Assembly: GCF_020832045.1 (NCBI RefSeq)
Contig: NZ_JAFIFK010000062.1
Coordinates: 25,965-89,964, forward strand
Direction: 5' to 3'
Source: Halomonas sp.
GTDB lineage: Bacteria; Pseudomonadota; Gammaproteobacteria; Pseudomonadales; Halomonadaceae
Length of the DNA stretch: 64,000 nt
A program made the position numbers and the translations under genes. A model generated the notes under the pieces. The model saw only the letters and a program-made list of their open reading frames with translations. It was not told the DNA's origin and searched no databases. How positions within the stretch are numbered: position 1 is the first letter of the stretch; each line of letters opens with the position of its first letter. Below are positions 30,261 through 39,339 of this stretch, in pieces.

Positions 30261-30302
30261 AGTGGAGCGAGGCACCGTCCGGCTTTGACCATAGGCGAGA
30301 CC

Positions 30303-30965
30303 ATGAGCAAGCAACTGATTCTGGCCCTGTCGAAGGGCCGTATTCTCGACGAGACCCTGCCGCTGCTGGCGGCTGCCGGTATCGTACCGGTCGAGGATCT
30401 GGGCAAGAGCCGCAAGCTGCTGTTCGATACCAACCTCGATGATGTAAAGCTGGTGATCATACGCGCCACCGACGTGCCCACTTACGTGCAGATGGGGGCA
30501 GCCGATCTCGGTGTGGCGGGCAAGGACGTGCTGCTCGAGCATGGCGCCGAAGGGCTTTACGAGCCGCTCGACCTGGAGATCGCCAAGTGCAAATTGATGA
30601 CTGCCGGTCTCGATGGCGCGGTGGCCGCACGGGCTCGTCGCCGCGTGGCGACCAAGTTCGTCAACGTGGCGCGTCGCTACTACGCCGAGCAGGGCATCCA
30701 GGCCGAGGTCATCAAGCTCTACGGCGCGATGGAACTGGCGCCGCTGATGAATCTGGCCGATGAAATCGTCGATATCGTCGACACGGGCAATACGCTGCGT
30801 GCCAACGGCATGTCACCACGTGAACTCATCGCCTCGATCAGTACCCGTCTGGTGGTCAACAAGGCGGCGATGACCATGAAGCACGAGCGCCTCAAGCCGC
30901 TGATCGCTCGGCTCGCCCAAGCCGTGGAGCAGCGCCGTTCGGCAGTGGAGCTCCCTGCGACCTGA
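30303..30965 (+). CDS. hisG: ATP phosphoribosyltransferase, short form
   Basis: 220 aa from ATG 30303; a TTG at 30285 would add six residues. It starts [20 protein letters not shown] and contains [15 protein letters not shown] and [14 protein letters not shown]. It lacks the C-terminal regulatory domain of long HisG, so it belongs to the short form that needs HisZ. hisZ is not in the window. It catalyses the first step of histidine synthesis and forms a likely unit with murA and hisD. Confidence 0.96.
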   Translation: MSKQLILALSKGRILDETLPLLAAAGIVPVEDLGKSRKLLFDTNLDDVKLVIIRATDVPTYVQMGAADLGVAGKDVLLEHGAEGLYEPLDLEIAKCKLMTAGLDGAVAARARRRVATKFVNVARRYYAEQGIQAEVIKLYGAMELAPLMNLADEIVDIVDTGNTLRANGMSPRELIASISTRLVVNKAAMTMKHERLKPLIARLAQAVEQRRSAVELPAT

Positions 30966-31009
30966 GCGGCGCCATGCAGGAACACTTTTACTTGGAGGCG
31001 AATGCGAAC

Positions 31010-32332
31010 ATGAGCGGAACCCTGGCTGAATCCGTCGATATAGCTCGACTTTCCACTCGTGACGGCGATTTCGAGACTCGTCTCGAGGCCTTGCTGGCCT
31101 GGGAAGGTGTTTCCGATGCCGGCGTTCAGGAGCGCGTGACCGAGATCATCGCCGCCGTCAAGTCGCGAGGGGATGCGGCGCTGATCGATTACACCCGTCG
31201 CTTCGATCGCCTGTCGGTTGGCTCCATGACCGAACTTACGCTGGGCGCCGACAGGCTCGAACAGGCCTATCGCGGACTGCCGAATGCGCAGCGCGACGCC
31301 CTGGCCCAGGCCGCCGAGCGCATCCGCGTGTATCACGAGCGCCAGAAACCGAGCTCCTGGTCTTACACCGAAGCCGACGGTAGCGTGCTGGGTCAGCAGG
31401 TGACACCGCTCGACCGGGCCGGGATCTATGTGCCCGGCGGCAAGGCGGCCTATCCCTCGTCGGTATTGATGAATGCCATTCCGGCTCACGTGGCAGGGGT
31501 ACGTGAAATCGTCATGGTGGTTCCCACACCCGATGGCGTGCTCAATGAACTGGTGCTGGCGGCGGCACACCTGGCCGGTGTCGATCATGTGTTTACCCTG
31601 GGCGGTGCCCAGGCGGTGGCAGCGCTTGCCTACGGCACCGAGAGCGTACCGCGGGTCGACAAGATCGTCGGTCCGGGCAACATCTACGTCGCCACCGCCA
31701 AGCGAGCCGTGTTCGGACAGGTGGGCATCGACATGATCGCCGGCCCGTCGGAGATTCTGGTCGTCTCCGACGGCGGCACCAATCCCGATTGGCTGGCCAT
31801 GGACCTGTTCTCCCAGGCCGAGCACGACGAGGATGCCCAGAGCCTGTTGGTCAGCTGGGACGAGAAGCACCTCGAAGCGATCGAGGCTGCCATCGCACGC
31901 CTGCTGCCGACCCTCGAGCGCGCGGACATCGTGCGTGCGTCGTTGGCACGTCGCGGGGCGCTGATTCATTGTCGCGATCGCGAGGAGGCCGTGCGGCTGA
32001 TCAATCGAATCGCCCCGGAGCACCTGGAACTCTCCATGTCCGACCCCGAAGCGATGCTGCCTGAGGTGCGTCATGCCGGCGCCATTTTCATGGGCCGCTA
32101 TACGGCCGAGGCTCTGGGTGACTACTGCGCCGGCCCCAACCACGTGCTGCCGACATCCGGAACGGCACGCTTCTCCTCACCGCTGGGCGTCTACGACTTT
32201 CAGAAGCGTTCATCGATCATCCACTGCTCGGAGGCGGGGGCGTCGACGCTGGGCAGGGTGGCCTCGGTGCTGGCTCGGGGCGAGTCGTTGACCGCTCATG
32301 CCCGTTCCGCCGAGTACCGTATCAAGGAGTAG
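31010..32332 (+). CDS. hisD: Histidinol dehydrogenase
   Basis: 440 aa from ATG 31010 (GGAGG 11 bases upstream); an ATG at 30974 would add 12 residues. The HisD signature region [15 protein letters not shown] and [13 protein letters not shown] is present, together with [15 protein letters not shown] near the end. It performs the last two oxidations to histidine. The stop is 9 bases from the convergent degS gene, and hisC does not follow as it does in pseudomonads. Confidence 0.96.
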   Translation: MSGTLAESVDIARLSTRDGDFETRLEALLAWEGVSDAGVQERVTEIIAAVKSRGDAALIDYTRRFDRLSVGSMTELTLGADRLEQAYRGLPNAQRDALAQAAERIRVYHERQKPSSWSYTEADGSVLGQQVTPLDRAGIYVPGGKAAYPSSVLMNAIPAHVAGVREIVMVVPTPDGVLNELVLAAAHLAGVDHVFTLGGAQAVAALAYGTESVPRVDKIVGPGNIYVATAKRAVFGQVGIDMIAGPSEILVVSDGGTNPDWLAMDLFSQAEHDEDAQSLLVSWDEKHLEAIEAAIARLLPTLERADIVRASLARRGALIHCRDREEAVRLINRIAPEHLELSMSDPEAMLPEVRHAGAIFMGRYTAEALGDYCAGPNHVLPTSGTARFSSPLGVYDFQKRSSIIHCSEAGASTLGRVASVLARGESLTAHARSAEYRIKE

Positions 32333-32341
32333 CGTTTCCCC

Positions 32342-33547
32342 TCAGCGCTCGGGCCGCCGGCTGGGCGGCAATGGACGCTCGCCCACGTCCAGGTCGACGG
32401 TAAAGGTCTCGCCGCTGCGCACTACCGTCAGCGGCAGCGTTGCCCCTGGCTGGATGGCGGCAATGTCGCTCATGGCGGCGCGTGCATCGAGAATCGGGCG
32501 GCCGTCGACTTCGAGCAGGACGTCACCAGGGCGCAGGCCGGCCAGTGCCGCGGGGCCCTCTGGGACGACGCCGGAGATCACCACTCCGCGGGGAGCGTTC
32601 AAGCCGAAAGAGGCGGCCAGGTCCTGCGTCATTTCTTGAGCCTCGATGCCGAGCCAGCCGCGAATGACACGCCCCTGTGTCACCAGGTCTTCGAGGATGG
32701 TGCTCGCCAGGCGCGTCGGGATGGCGAAGCCAACCCCTTGGGAACCCCCCGAGCGAGAGAAGATGGCAGTATTGATACCGACCAGCGCGCCTTCGGCATT
32801 GATCAGTGCTCCGCCCGAATTGCCTGGATTGATCGCTGCATCGGTCTGAATGAAGTCCTCATAGGCGCTGAGCCCCAGATGACTGCGACCGGTGGCGCTG
32901 ATGATGCCCATGGTGACGGTCTGACCCACGCCGAACGGATTGCCGATGGCCATGGCGATGTCGCCCACGGCCACGTCGCCGGTGTCGGAGACCTGTATGA
33001 CCGGAAGGTTGTCGAGGTCGATGCGCAGTACCGCCAGATCGCTCTCGGGGTCAGTCCCGATCACTTCCGCCAGCGTCTCCCTGCCGTCACGCAGCGCCAC
33101 TTGAATCTCGTCTGCGCCATCGATGACGTGGTGATTGGTCAGGACGTAGCCATCCTCACTGACGATGACCCCTGAGCCCAGGCTCGACAGCAGACGCTGC
33201 TGAGTGGGGAGGTCATCGGCGAAGAATTGGCGGAAAAAGGGGTCCGACATTAGTGGATGTTCTTCGCGAGGCACAACTCGTGAAGAGTAGATATTGACCA
33301 CCGCCGGTGCCGCCTTTTCGACTGCCTCGGAATAGCTGACCGGCCCTTGCTGACGTGACAAGGGGGTCGCCTGTTGCAGCTCGGGGGCAGGGCGGGGGGC
33401 GGTCTGCACCACGGCTGGTGGGTCCTGTTGGGCGGGCTCGGTCGCCGTAGGACCCTGAAGCAGTTGGGGAAAGGTATTGAGAAGAACGATAGCCAGTAGC
33501 ACGCCGATGACGACGGGCAAGACATAGGCAATGAGAGAACGTCGCAT
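32342..33547 (-). CDS. degS: DegS/AlgW-type periplasmic serine protease
   Basis: 401 aa. One N-terminal membrane anchor (about 6-24) and a proline/glutamine-rich linker (30-70) lead into a trypsin-like domain with the triad H140 (TNHHVID), D170 (ESDLAVL) and S244 (NPGNSGGAL). One C-terminal PDZ domain (about 300-390) completes it. A single PDZ plus membrane anchor points to DegS/AlgW rather than DegP. It would cut anti-sigma-E factor RseA/MucA on sensing misfolded porins. The acidic-proline linker is longer than in E. coli DegS (355 aa). Confidence 0.93.
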   Translation of the reverse strand: MRRSLIAYVLPVVIGVLLAIVLLNTFPQLLQGPTATEPAQQDPPAVVQTAPRPAPELQQATPLSRQQGPVSYSEAVEKAAPAVVNIYSSRVVPREEHPLMSDPFFRQFFADDLPTQQRLLSSLGSGVIVSEDGYVLTNHHVIDGADEIQVALRDGRETLAEVIGTDPESDLAVLRIDLDNLPVIQVSDTGDVAVGDIAMAIGNPFGVGQTVTMGIISATGRSHLGLSAYEDFIQTDAAINPGNSGGALINAEGALVGINTAIFSRSGGSQGVGFAIPTRLASTILEDLVTQGRVIRGWLGIEAQEMTQDLAASFGLNAPRGVVISGVVPEGPAALAGLRPGDVLLEVDGRPILDARAAMSDIAAIQPGATLPLTVVRSGETFTVDLDVGERPLPPSRRPER

Positions 33548-33646
33548 GCGGCGTTTCCTGGTCGGCGGGCAGTCGATGGTATCCCGCTCAGTCGTTACAA
33601 TGGTCTGATTGTAACATCGACTTCAAAGCGCTGTCCGGGAGGCACA

Positions 33647-34408
33647 ATGATTTTGCGCAACGATCTGGTGCGGGCCTGCGACACTCTGCTCGACTCCGCC
33701 GCTTTCAAGGATTACACCGTCAACGGGCTTCAGGTAGCTGGACGAGACGAGGTGCGGCGGGTGATGAGCGGCGTTACCGCCTGCCAGGCGCTGCTCGACG
33801 AGGCGGTGGCTTGGGGTGCGGATCTGCTGCTGGTGCATCATGGCTACTTCTGGAAGAACGAACCGATACCGATCACCGGAATCAAGCACTGGCGCATTCG
33901 CACGCTGCTGCTCAACGATATCAACCTGCTGGCCTACCATCTGCCACTCGATGCCCATGCGGAGCTGGGGAACAACGCCGAACTTGGTCGGCGGCTTGGC
34001 TTTCGCGTCGAAGGCTGTGCCGACGGAGAGCTCGGCCAGGGGCTGGTGTGGCTCGGGAATGTGCCTCAGGCGACGACGGCCACGGCGCTGGCGCGCCAGG
34101 TCGGCGAGCGCCTTGGGCGTGACCCGCTGCTGATCGAGGCGCCTGGCAAGACCCGTGTCCAGCGCGTGGCATGGTGCACCGGTGGTGCGCAGGACATGAT
34201 CACCCAAGCCTGGGAAGCCGGTGCCGATGCCTTCATATCCGGCGAAATATCCGAGCGCACCACGCATCTCGCGCGTGAGCTCGGGATTCACTACCTGGCG
34301 GCAGGGCACCATGCCACGGAGCGCTATGGCGTACAGGCACTAGGTGGCTGGCTCGAGCGGGAGTTCAAGCTGGAGCATCGCTTCGTCGACATCGACAATC
34401 CGGCTTGA
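33647..34408 (+). CDS. Nif3-like dinuclear metal centre hexameric protein
   Basis: 253 aa. The family's metal ligands are visible in LLLVHHGYFWK (H64, H65) and in AAGHHATERYG near the C-terminus. E. coli YbgI is the closest well-known relative; the biochemical role, possibly a GTP cyclohydrolase I type 2 or hydrolase activity, is not settled. It is divergent from degS and convergent with zapG. Confidence 0.92.
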   Translation: MILRNDLVRACDTLLDSAAFKDYTVNGLQVAGRDEVRRVMSGVTACQALLDEAVAWGADLLLVHHGYFWKNEPIPITGIKHWRIRTLLLNDINLLAYHLPLDAHAELGNNAELGRRLGFRVEGCADGELGQGLVWLGNVPQATTATALARQVGERLGRDPLLIEAPGKTRVQRVAWCTGGAQDMITQAWEAGADAFISGEISERTTHLARELGIHYLAAGHHATERYGVQALGGWLEREFKLEHRFVDIDNPA

Positions 34409-34429
34409 GGGCCTTTCGCTAGCGATCGA

Positions 34430-34882
34430 TCAGTAGCGAGGTGGCTGGGGCAGCTCGCTCTTTTCCTCGCGTGGCTTGAGTCCGAAATCCTCTGACAGGG
34501 TGCCGCCGGAACCATCGGCGTAGTCTCGCGGCGCTGGTATCTGCTCGCTCTCCTCGCCGGTCAGGGCCGGCTGGTCGGCCGCCTTCAGCGGCGGGGCGTT
34601 TTTGGGCTTGCTCTCCAGCGTGCTGGCATCCTCGGTCAGGCGGTGCTCCAGGGTGCGCATTTCGCGCTGAATGTTGCTGACCATCATGCCCACCTGAGTG
34701 AAGTGCTCGTCCAGGCCTTCCCTTAGCACACCGAGTTCGCGATCGCGTTCGGCCACCTGGCGACGCAGATCATGCAGCTGGGTCGACGACGTGGCGAGCA
34801 TGCGGTAGCCAATGACGCCGATACCCAGGCCGGCCAGCAGGCTGACGATAGCCACAATCCAGTTCACATTGCCGTAATCCAC
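34430..34882 (-). CDS. zapG: Cell division protein ZapG / YhcB (DUF1043)
   Basis: 150 aa from GTG 34880-34882, chosen because AGGAG lies 6 bases upstream; ATG codons at 34924 and 34906 are weaker. It has an N-terminal membrane helix (NWIVAIVSLLAGLGIGVIGYRML), a coiled-coil region with TQVGMMVSNIQREM, and a disordered proline-rich tail. YhcB links peptidoglycan and division machineries in enterics. Placement between degS and zapE is conserved. Confidence 0.9.
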   Translation of the reverse strand: MDYGNVNWIVAIVSLLAGLGIGVIGYRMLATSSTQLHDLRRQVAERDRELGVLREGLDEHFTQVGMMVSNIQREMRTLEHRLTEDASTLESKPKNAPPLKAADQPALTGEESEQIPAPRDYADGSGGTLSEDFGLKPREEKSELPQPPRY

Positions 34883-34944
34883 AGATTTCTCCTGATGCTG
34901 GTACATGCCGTCGCCAAGGCGCACGAGTCTTGTCTGGCTGGCCC

Positions 34945-34975
34945 ATTATAGAAGCCTTGGCAGTTGGCGGGTCAA
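34945..34975 (-). promoter_or_regulatory. Candidate promoter for zapG
   Basis: On the minus strand a perfect TATAAT (34945-34950) is preceded by TTGACC (34970-34975) with a 19-base spacer, slightly long. It lies about 60 bases upstream of the zapG GTG. Confidence 0.5.
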
Positions 34976-34995
34976 CGGTCTCCGCCGCGGCAGCA

Positions 34996-35037
34996 AGCGA
35001 GCATTTTTCTGCGCTCGCTGCCAGGGGGGCGTATAAT
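34996..35037 (+). promoter_or_regulatory. Candidate zapE promoter with overlapping hairpin
   Basis: A perfect TATAAT lies at 35032-35037, about 47 bases before the zapE ATG. No good -35 hexamer is found at 16-18 bases. That position is instead occupied by an inverted repeat, AGCGAGC (34996-35002) and GCTCGCT (35013-35019), which could be a regulator site. Binding is speculative. Confidence 0.45.
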
Positions 35038-35083
35038 GCGGTGCCTGAATCGACACGTGCCAAGACCAGTAAGGAACCCGTCC

Positions 35084-36268
35084 ATGTGTGCGACCGTGCC
35101 CTCAGAGGAAACCCGATCGACGGCAGCCAGCACGCCGCTGGCGCGTTATCGGGCCGACCTCGAGCGCGATGACTTTCACTACGACCCGGCTCAGGAACAG
35201 GCCGTAGGGCATCTTCAGCGGCTCTACGATCAGCTCGTGGCCTCGCCAAGAACCGAACCCCTGTCGGTGACCACCGGCCGTGGGCTCAAGTCCAAGGTGG
35301 CCGGGCTGTTCGGCAAGCGCGACAAGGCGCCGACCCAGCCGGCGGTCCCGGCCATCCAGGGGCTCTATTTCTGGGGCGGGGTGGGGCGTGGCAAGACCTA
35401 TCTCGTCGATACCTTCCATGCCTCCCTGCCGTTTCCCGACAAGATGCGCACCCATTTTCATCGCTTCATGCAGCGGGTGCACAATGAGCTGGAGCACTAC
35501 AAGGGCGAGAAGAACCCACTGACGCTGATCGCCGGTAAATTCGCAGCGGAAGCCAGAGTGATCTGCTTCGACGAGTTCTTCGTCAAGGACATTACCGATG
35601 CCATGATCCTGGCAAATCTGCTCGAAGCGCTCTTCGAGCGCGGTGTGGTACTGGTCGCGACCTCGAATATCCTCCCCGATGAGCTCTACAAGGATGGCCT
35701 GCAGCGCGCTCGTTTCCTGCCAGCCATCGAGTTGATCAAGCGGCACTGCCAGGTCGTCAACGTGGACTCGGGAGTCGACTACCGCCTGCGTGCTCTGAAA
35801 CGCGCCGAAATTTTTCATGCGCCGCTCGACAATGCGGCCGAGCGGGAGTTGGCGCGCAGCTTCCGTGAAATTTCCGGCCATGCCGGCGAGTCCGATGTAT
35901 CGCTCGAGGTCAATCATCGCGTGCTGCATGCAAGGCGTCTGCATGACGATGTGGTGTGGTTCGAATTCCGCGAGCTGTGTGACGGGCCGCGGAGTCAGAA
36001 CGACTACATCGAACTGGCCCGTGAATTCCATACCGTGCTGATATCCAACGTGACCCGGATGGGGGCGGCGACGGACGACCAGGCGCGGCGATTCATTAAC
36101 ATGGTGGATGAATTCTACGATCGCGGCGTCAAGCTGTTGATGTCCGCGGAGGTGCCTGCCGAGTCGCTCTATGTCGACGGTCGGCTACAGTTCGAGTTTC
36201 AGCGTACGCTGTCGCGGCTGCAGGAGATGCAGTCGCATGAGTATCTCGGCCTGCCGCACAAGCCCTGA
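35084..36268 (+). CDS. zapE: Cell division ATPase ZapE (AFG1-like)
   Basis: 394 aa from ATG 35084 with AAGGA 8 bases upstream. It is an AAA-type ATPase with Walker A GGVGRGKT at 98-105 and FDEFFVKDITDA as the Walker B region. ZapE acts on FtsZ rings under stress in E. coli; eukaryotic AFG1 relatives are mitochondrial. It lies directly upstream of rplM-rpsI, the conserved order. Confidence 0.95.
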   Translation: MCATVPSEETRSTAASTPLARYRADLERDDFHYDPAQEQAVGHLQRLYDQLVASPRTEPLSVTTGRGLKSKVAGLFGKRDKAPTQPAVPAIQGLYFWGGVGRGKTYLVDTFHASLPFPDKMRTHFHRFMQRVHNELEHYKGEKNPLTLIAGKFAAEARVICFDEFFVKDITDAMILANLLEALFERGVVLVATSNILPDELYKDGLQRARFLPAIELIKRHCQVVNVDSGVDYRLRALKRAEIFHAPLDNAAERELARSFREISGHAGESDVSLEVNHRVLHARRLHDDVVWFEFRELCDGPRSQNDYIELAREFHTVLISNVTRMGAATDDQARRFINMVDEFYDRGVKLLMSAEVPAESLYVDGRLQFEFQRTLSRLQEMQSHEYLGLPHKP

Positions 36269-36288
36269 GCCGGCAGCATCGATAGTGC

Positions 36289-36407
36289 TTTAATCCGAGC
36301 GCGCGATTCATGTAGAATACGCGCTCCTCGACCGTTGTCATTTCAGTTGAAGGTGGCAACCAAGAAAAATAGGGATGATCCTGGCAGCGCTTCGCGTGCG
36401 CAGGGTC
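36289..36407 (+). promoter_or_regulatory. rplM-rpsI promoter and structured leader
   Basis: A TAGAAT -10 box (36313-36318) lies 18 bases after a weak TTTAAT (36289-36294). The leader then runs over 110 bases to the rplM ATG and contains GATCCTG (36377-36383) pairing with CAGGGTC (36401-36407). In E. coli L13 represses its own mRNA through the leader, so this stem is a candidate operator; this is an inference. Confidence 0.45.
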
Positions 36408-36441
36408 CAATACACTTGATTGATTTTGTGGTGATTTCTCC

Positions 36442-36870
36442 ATGAAAACCTTTACTGCTAAGCCGCAGTCAGTGCAGCGCGACTGGTATGTCGTCGATGC
36501 AGCGGACAAGACGCTCGGCCGTCTGGCAACCGAAATTGCTCGCCGCCTGCGCGGCAAGCACAAGCCTGAGTTCACCCCTCACGTCGATACCGGCGACTAT
36601 ATCGTCGTCGTCAATGCCGAGAAGGTGAAGGTCACTGGCAACAAGGCCAAGGCCAAGACCTACTACCGTCATACCGGTTATCCGGGCGGTCTTCGCTCCA
36701 TGAACTTCGAGAAGATGATTGCGCATGCTCCTGAGCGCGTGATCGAGTCTGCCGTCAAGGGCATGCTGCCGAAGGGCCCGTTGGGTCGCGCCATGTACAC
36801 CAAACTCAAGGTCTACGCCGGCGCCGAACATCCGCACGCCGCCCAGCAGCCGCAAGAACTGAACATCTGA
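36442..36870 (+). CDS. rplM: 50S ribosomal protein L13
   Basis: 142 aa, identical in length to E. coli L13. It begins [20 protein letters not shown] and contains [20 protein letters not shown] and [11 protein letters not shown]. It is a primary 23S rRNA binding protein. It forms the conserved rplM-rpsI pair, with rpsI 13 bases downstream. Confidence 0.99.
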   Translation: MKTFTAKPQSVQRDWYVVDAADKTLGRLATEIARRLRGKHKPEFTPHVDTGDYIVVVNAEKVKVTGNKAKAKTYYRHTGYPGGLRSMNFEKMIAHAPERVIESAVKGMLPKGPLGRAMYTKLKVYAGAEHPHAAQQPQELNI

Positions 36871-36883
36871 GGGGATCATCACC

Positions 36884-37273
36884 ATGGCACAGCAGTATTA
36901 CGGTACCGGGCGCCGCAAGACATCTACAGCCCGTGTTTTCCTCAAGCCGGGCTCCGGCAAGATCACGGTCAACAATCGTGAGCTGGACCAGTATTTTGGT
37001 CGCGTCACCGGTCGCATGGTGGTTCGTCAGCCCCTCGAGCTGACCGAAACGACTGGCCAGTTCGACGTCTATGTCACCGTCAAGGGTGGCGGCGGTTCCG
37101 CTCAGGCGGGTGCTATTCGTCACGGCATTACCCGGGCGCTGATGGATTATAACGAGGATTTCCGGCCTGCCCTTCGCGCTGCCGGTTATGTGACTCGTGA
37201 TGCGCGCCAGGTGGAGCGTAAGAAGGTCGGTCTGCGCAAGGCGCGCCGTCGTCCTCAGTTCTCCAAGCGTTGA
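36884..37273 (+). CDS. rpsI: 30S ribosomal protein S9
   Basis: 129 aa with [14 protein letters not shown] at the start and the basic tail [11 protein letters not shown], whose final residues reach the ribosomal P site. A strong terminator follows 19 bases after the stop. Confidence 0.99.
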   Translation: MAQQYYGTGRRKTSTARVFLKPGSGKITVNNRELDQYFGRVTGRMVVRQPLELTETTGQFDVYVTVKGGGGSAQAGAIRHGITRALMDYNEDFRPALRAAGYVTRDARQVERKKVGLRKARRRPQFSKR

Positions 37274-37292
37274 TTGCTGCCGGTTTCTGGCA

Positions 37293-37327
37293 AAAAACCC
37301 GGGCTTTTGCCCGGGTTTTTTATTTTT
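37293..37327 (+). terminator. Strong intrinsic terminator after rpsI
   Basis: AAAAACCCGGGC (37293-37304), a TTTT loop and GCCCGGGTTTTT (37309-37320) form a 12-bp perfect stem ending in a T-tract, TTTTTTATTTTT. It should end rplM-rpsI transcription before petA. Confidence 0.9.
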
Positions 37328-37368
37328 CATTTCAATAAATTGCGCCAGAACTTACACCTTGGTCAGGA

Positions 37369-37391
37369 CCGCTTCGCCTTGTGCGAAGCGG
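37369..37391. repeat. 9-bp perfect inverted repeat upstream of petA
   Basis: CCGCTTCGC (37369-37377) and GCGAAGCGG (37383-37391) flank a CTTGT loop. No T-tract follows on either strand, so it is not a standard terminator. It sits 95-118 bases before petA, in the region that should hold the petABC promoter, and may be a regulator site or leader structure. Confidence 0.5.
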
Positions 37392-37486
37392 CGCGATTCC
37401 TTAATATATGTCGGATTTTTGGTATCCGTGGTAGCGGATTCGTTCCGCACGGTATCAACGGGTAAGCTGATGGGAGAAACCAGAAG

Positions 37487-38080
37487 ATGGCAGACAACGG
37501 CGTGAACAAAGGGCGGCGCCGACTGCTCCTGGGGGCCACCACCGTCGTAGGGGCGGTGGGTGCCGTGGGGGTGGCGGTTCCCTTTGTGGCTTCCTGGCAG
37601 CCGAGTGCCAGGGCAAGGGCGGCGGGCGCGCCAGTGAGTGCGGATGTCTCGAAGCTGGACGAGGGGCAGCGCATGACCGTGGAGTGGCGTGGACGTCCAG
37701 TCTGGATCGTCAGGCGTACTCCCGACATGATCGAGCGCACCGAGAATTTCGATCCTGCCCGCCTGGCCGATCCCGATTCCCAGGAGCCGCAACAACCCGA
37801 TTACATTACTGGGCCGTTGCGTTCCGTCCGGCCTGAGTATTCAGTGCTGATCGGAATCTGTACTCATCTGGGCTGCTCGCCGCTCTTCCGCCCCGAGCCG
37901 GAAGACGTGGACATGACTGCCTGGCCGGGTGGCTACTTCTGCCCCTGCCATGGTTCGTACTTCGACCTCTCCGGCCGGGTGTTCCGTAACGTGCCGGCAC
38001 CGACCAATCTCGAGGTTCCGCCGTACCGCTTTGAGTCCGACGATGTCATCATCGTTGGCGAAGACGAGGAGGCTGCGTGA
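37487..38080 (+). CDS. petA: Ubiquinol-cytochrome c reductase iron-sulfur subunit
   Basis: 197 aa. An N-terminal twin-arginine-like region (GRRRLLLG) and membrane anchor precede the Rieske domain. The 2Fe-2S ligands are in CTHLGC (125-130) and CPCHGS (152-157). It is the Rieske subunit of the cytochrome bc1 complex, moving electrons from ubiquinol to cytochrome c1. petB overlaps its stop. Confidence 0.98.
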   Translation: MADNGVNKGRRRLLLGATTVVGAVGAVGVAVPFVASWQPSARARAAGAPVSADVSKLDEGQRMTVEWRGRPVWIVRRTPDMIERTENFDPARLADPDSQEPQQPDYITGPLRSVRPEYSVLIGICTHLGCSPLFRPEPEDVDMTAWPGGYFCPCHGSYFDLSGRVFRNVPAPTNLEVPPYRFESDDVIIVGEDEEAA

Positions 38081-39339
38081 TGGGTAATCCGAATCGGGTC
38101 AAAGCGGAAAGCGGTTTCATGCGCTGGGTAGACGACCGCTTCCCCGCCACGCAGATGTGGCAAGAGCACCTGAGCCAATACTATGCGCCCAGGAACTTCA
38201 ACTTCTGGTATTTCTTCGGTTCTCTGGCGCTTCTGGTGCTGGTCAATCAGATTCTTACCGGCGTCTGGCTCACCATGAGCTACAACCCGTCAGGTGAAGG
38301 CGCTTTTGCCTCCGTCGAATACATCATGCGAGATGTCGAGTACGGCTGGCTGATTCGTTACATGCACTCCACCGGGGCTTCGGCCTTCTTCGTGGTGATC
38401 TATCTGCACATGTTCCGCGCTCTGCTCTATGGGTCCTACAAGGCCCCCCGAGAGTTGGTGTGGATCTTCGGCATGGCCATCTATCTTCTGCTCATGGCGG
38501 AAGCCTTCATGGGCTATCTGCTGCCCTGGGGCCAAATGTCCTACTGGGGTGCACAGGTCATCATCTCGCTGTTCTCGGCAATCCCTGTCATCGGGCCCGA
38601 CCTGGCCCAGTGGATTCGCGGTGACTACCTGATTTCAGGCATCACGCTGAACCGCTTCTTCGCCCTGCACGTGGTGGCCTTGCCCATCGTCATTCTGGGT
38701 CTGGTAGTGCTGCATCTGATCGCCCTGCACGAAGTAGGTTCCAACAATCCCGACGGCATCGATATCAAGGCCAAGAAGGATGAGACCGGCAAGCCGCTCG
38801 ACGGCATCCCGTTCCACCCCTACTACACCGTCAAGGACGTATTTGGCGTAGCGGTCTTCCTGTTCGTGTTCGCGGCGGTGATCTTCTACTTCCCAGAGGG
38901 CGGCGGTTACTTCCTCGAGCGGCCCAACTTCGAGCCGGCAAACCCGATGGTGACACCGGACCATATCGCACCGGTATGGTACTTCACGCCGTTCTACGCC
39001 ATTCTGCGTGCCATCACTTTCGACTTCCTCGGTCTGCAAGCGCAGTTCCTGGGCGTCGTGTTCATGGGGGCGGCTATCGCGGTGCTGTTCGTCCTGCCAT
39101 GGCTTGATCGCAGCCCGGTGAACTCCATGCGTTACAAGGGCTGGATGTCCAAGGTGGCGCTTGCGCTCTTCGCCATCAGCTTCGTGATCCTGGGGATTCT
39201 GGGCGCGCTGCCGGCCACGCCGATCCGTACCGTCGTGGCGCAGCTTTGCACGGTGATCTACTTTGCCTTCTTCCTGCTGATGCCGTTCTACACCAGGATG
39301 GAGAAGACCAAACCCGTTCCGGAGAGGGTGACTGGCTAA
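38080..39339 (+). CDS. petB: Ubiquinol-cytochrome c reductase cytochrome b subunit
   Basis: 419 aa from ATG 38080 (TGATG overlap with petA; GGAGG upstream); GTG 38077 would add one residue. About eight membrane helices, paired haem-binding histidines in RYMHSTGASAF and in FFALHVVALP, and the PEW-like quinol site motif replaced by PVWYFTPFYAILRA. It is the membrane core of the bc1 complex. petC overlaps its stop by one base. Confidence 0.97.
   Translation: MGNPNRVKAESGFMRWVDDRFPATQMWQEHLSQYYAPRNFNFWYFFGSLALLVLVNQILTGVWLTMSYNPSGEGAFASVEYIMRDVEYGWLIRYMHSTGASAFFVVIYLHMFRALLYGSYKAPRELVWIFGMAIYLLLMAEAFMGYLLPWGQMSYWGAQVIISLFSAIPVIGPDLAQWIRGDYLISGITLNRFFALHVVALPIVILGLVVLHLIALHEVGSNNPDGIDIKAKKDETGKPLDGIPFHPYYTVKDVFGVAVFLFVFAAVIFYFPEGGGYFLERPNFEPANPMVTPDHIAPVWYFTPFYAILRAITFDFLGLQAQFLGVVFMGAAIAVLFVLPWLDRSPVNSMRYKGWMSKVALALFAISFVILGILGALPATPIRTVVAQLCTVIYFAFFLLMPFYTRMEKTKPVPERVTG

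Noticed and set aside
30719..32143. Long minus-strand open frame (474 codons) opposite hisD
   Set aside because: Antisense shadow of HisD; composition follows the reversed codon pattern and no domain is recognisable.
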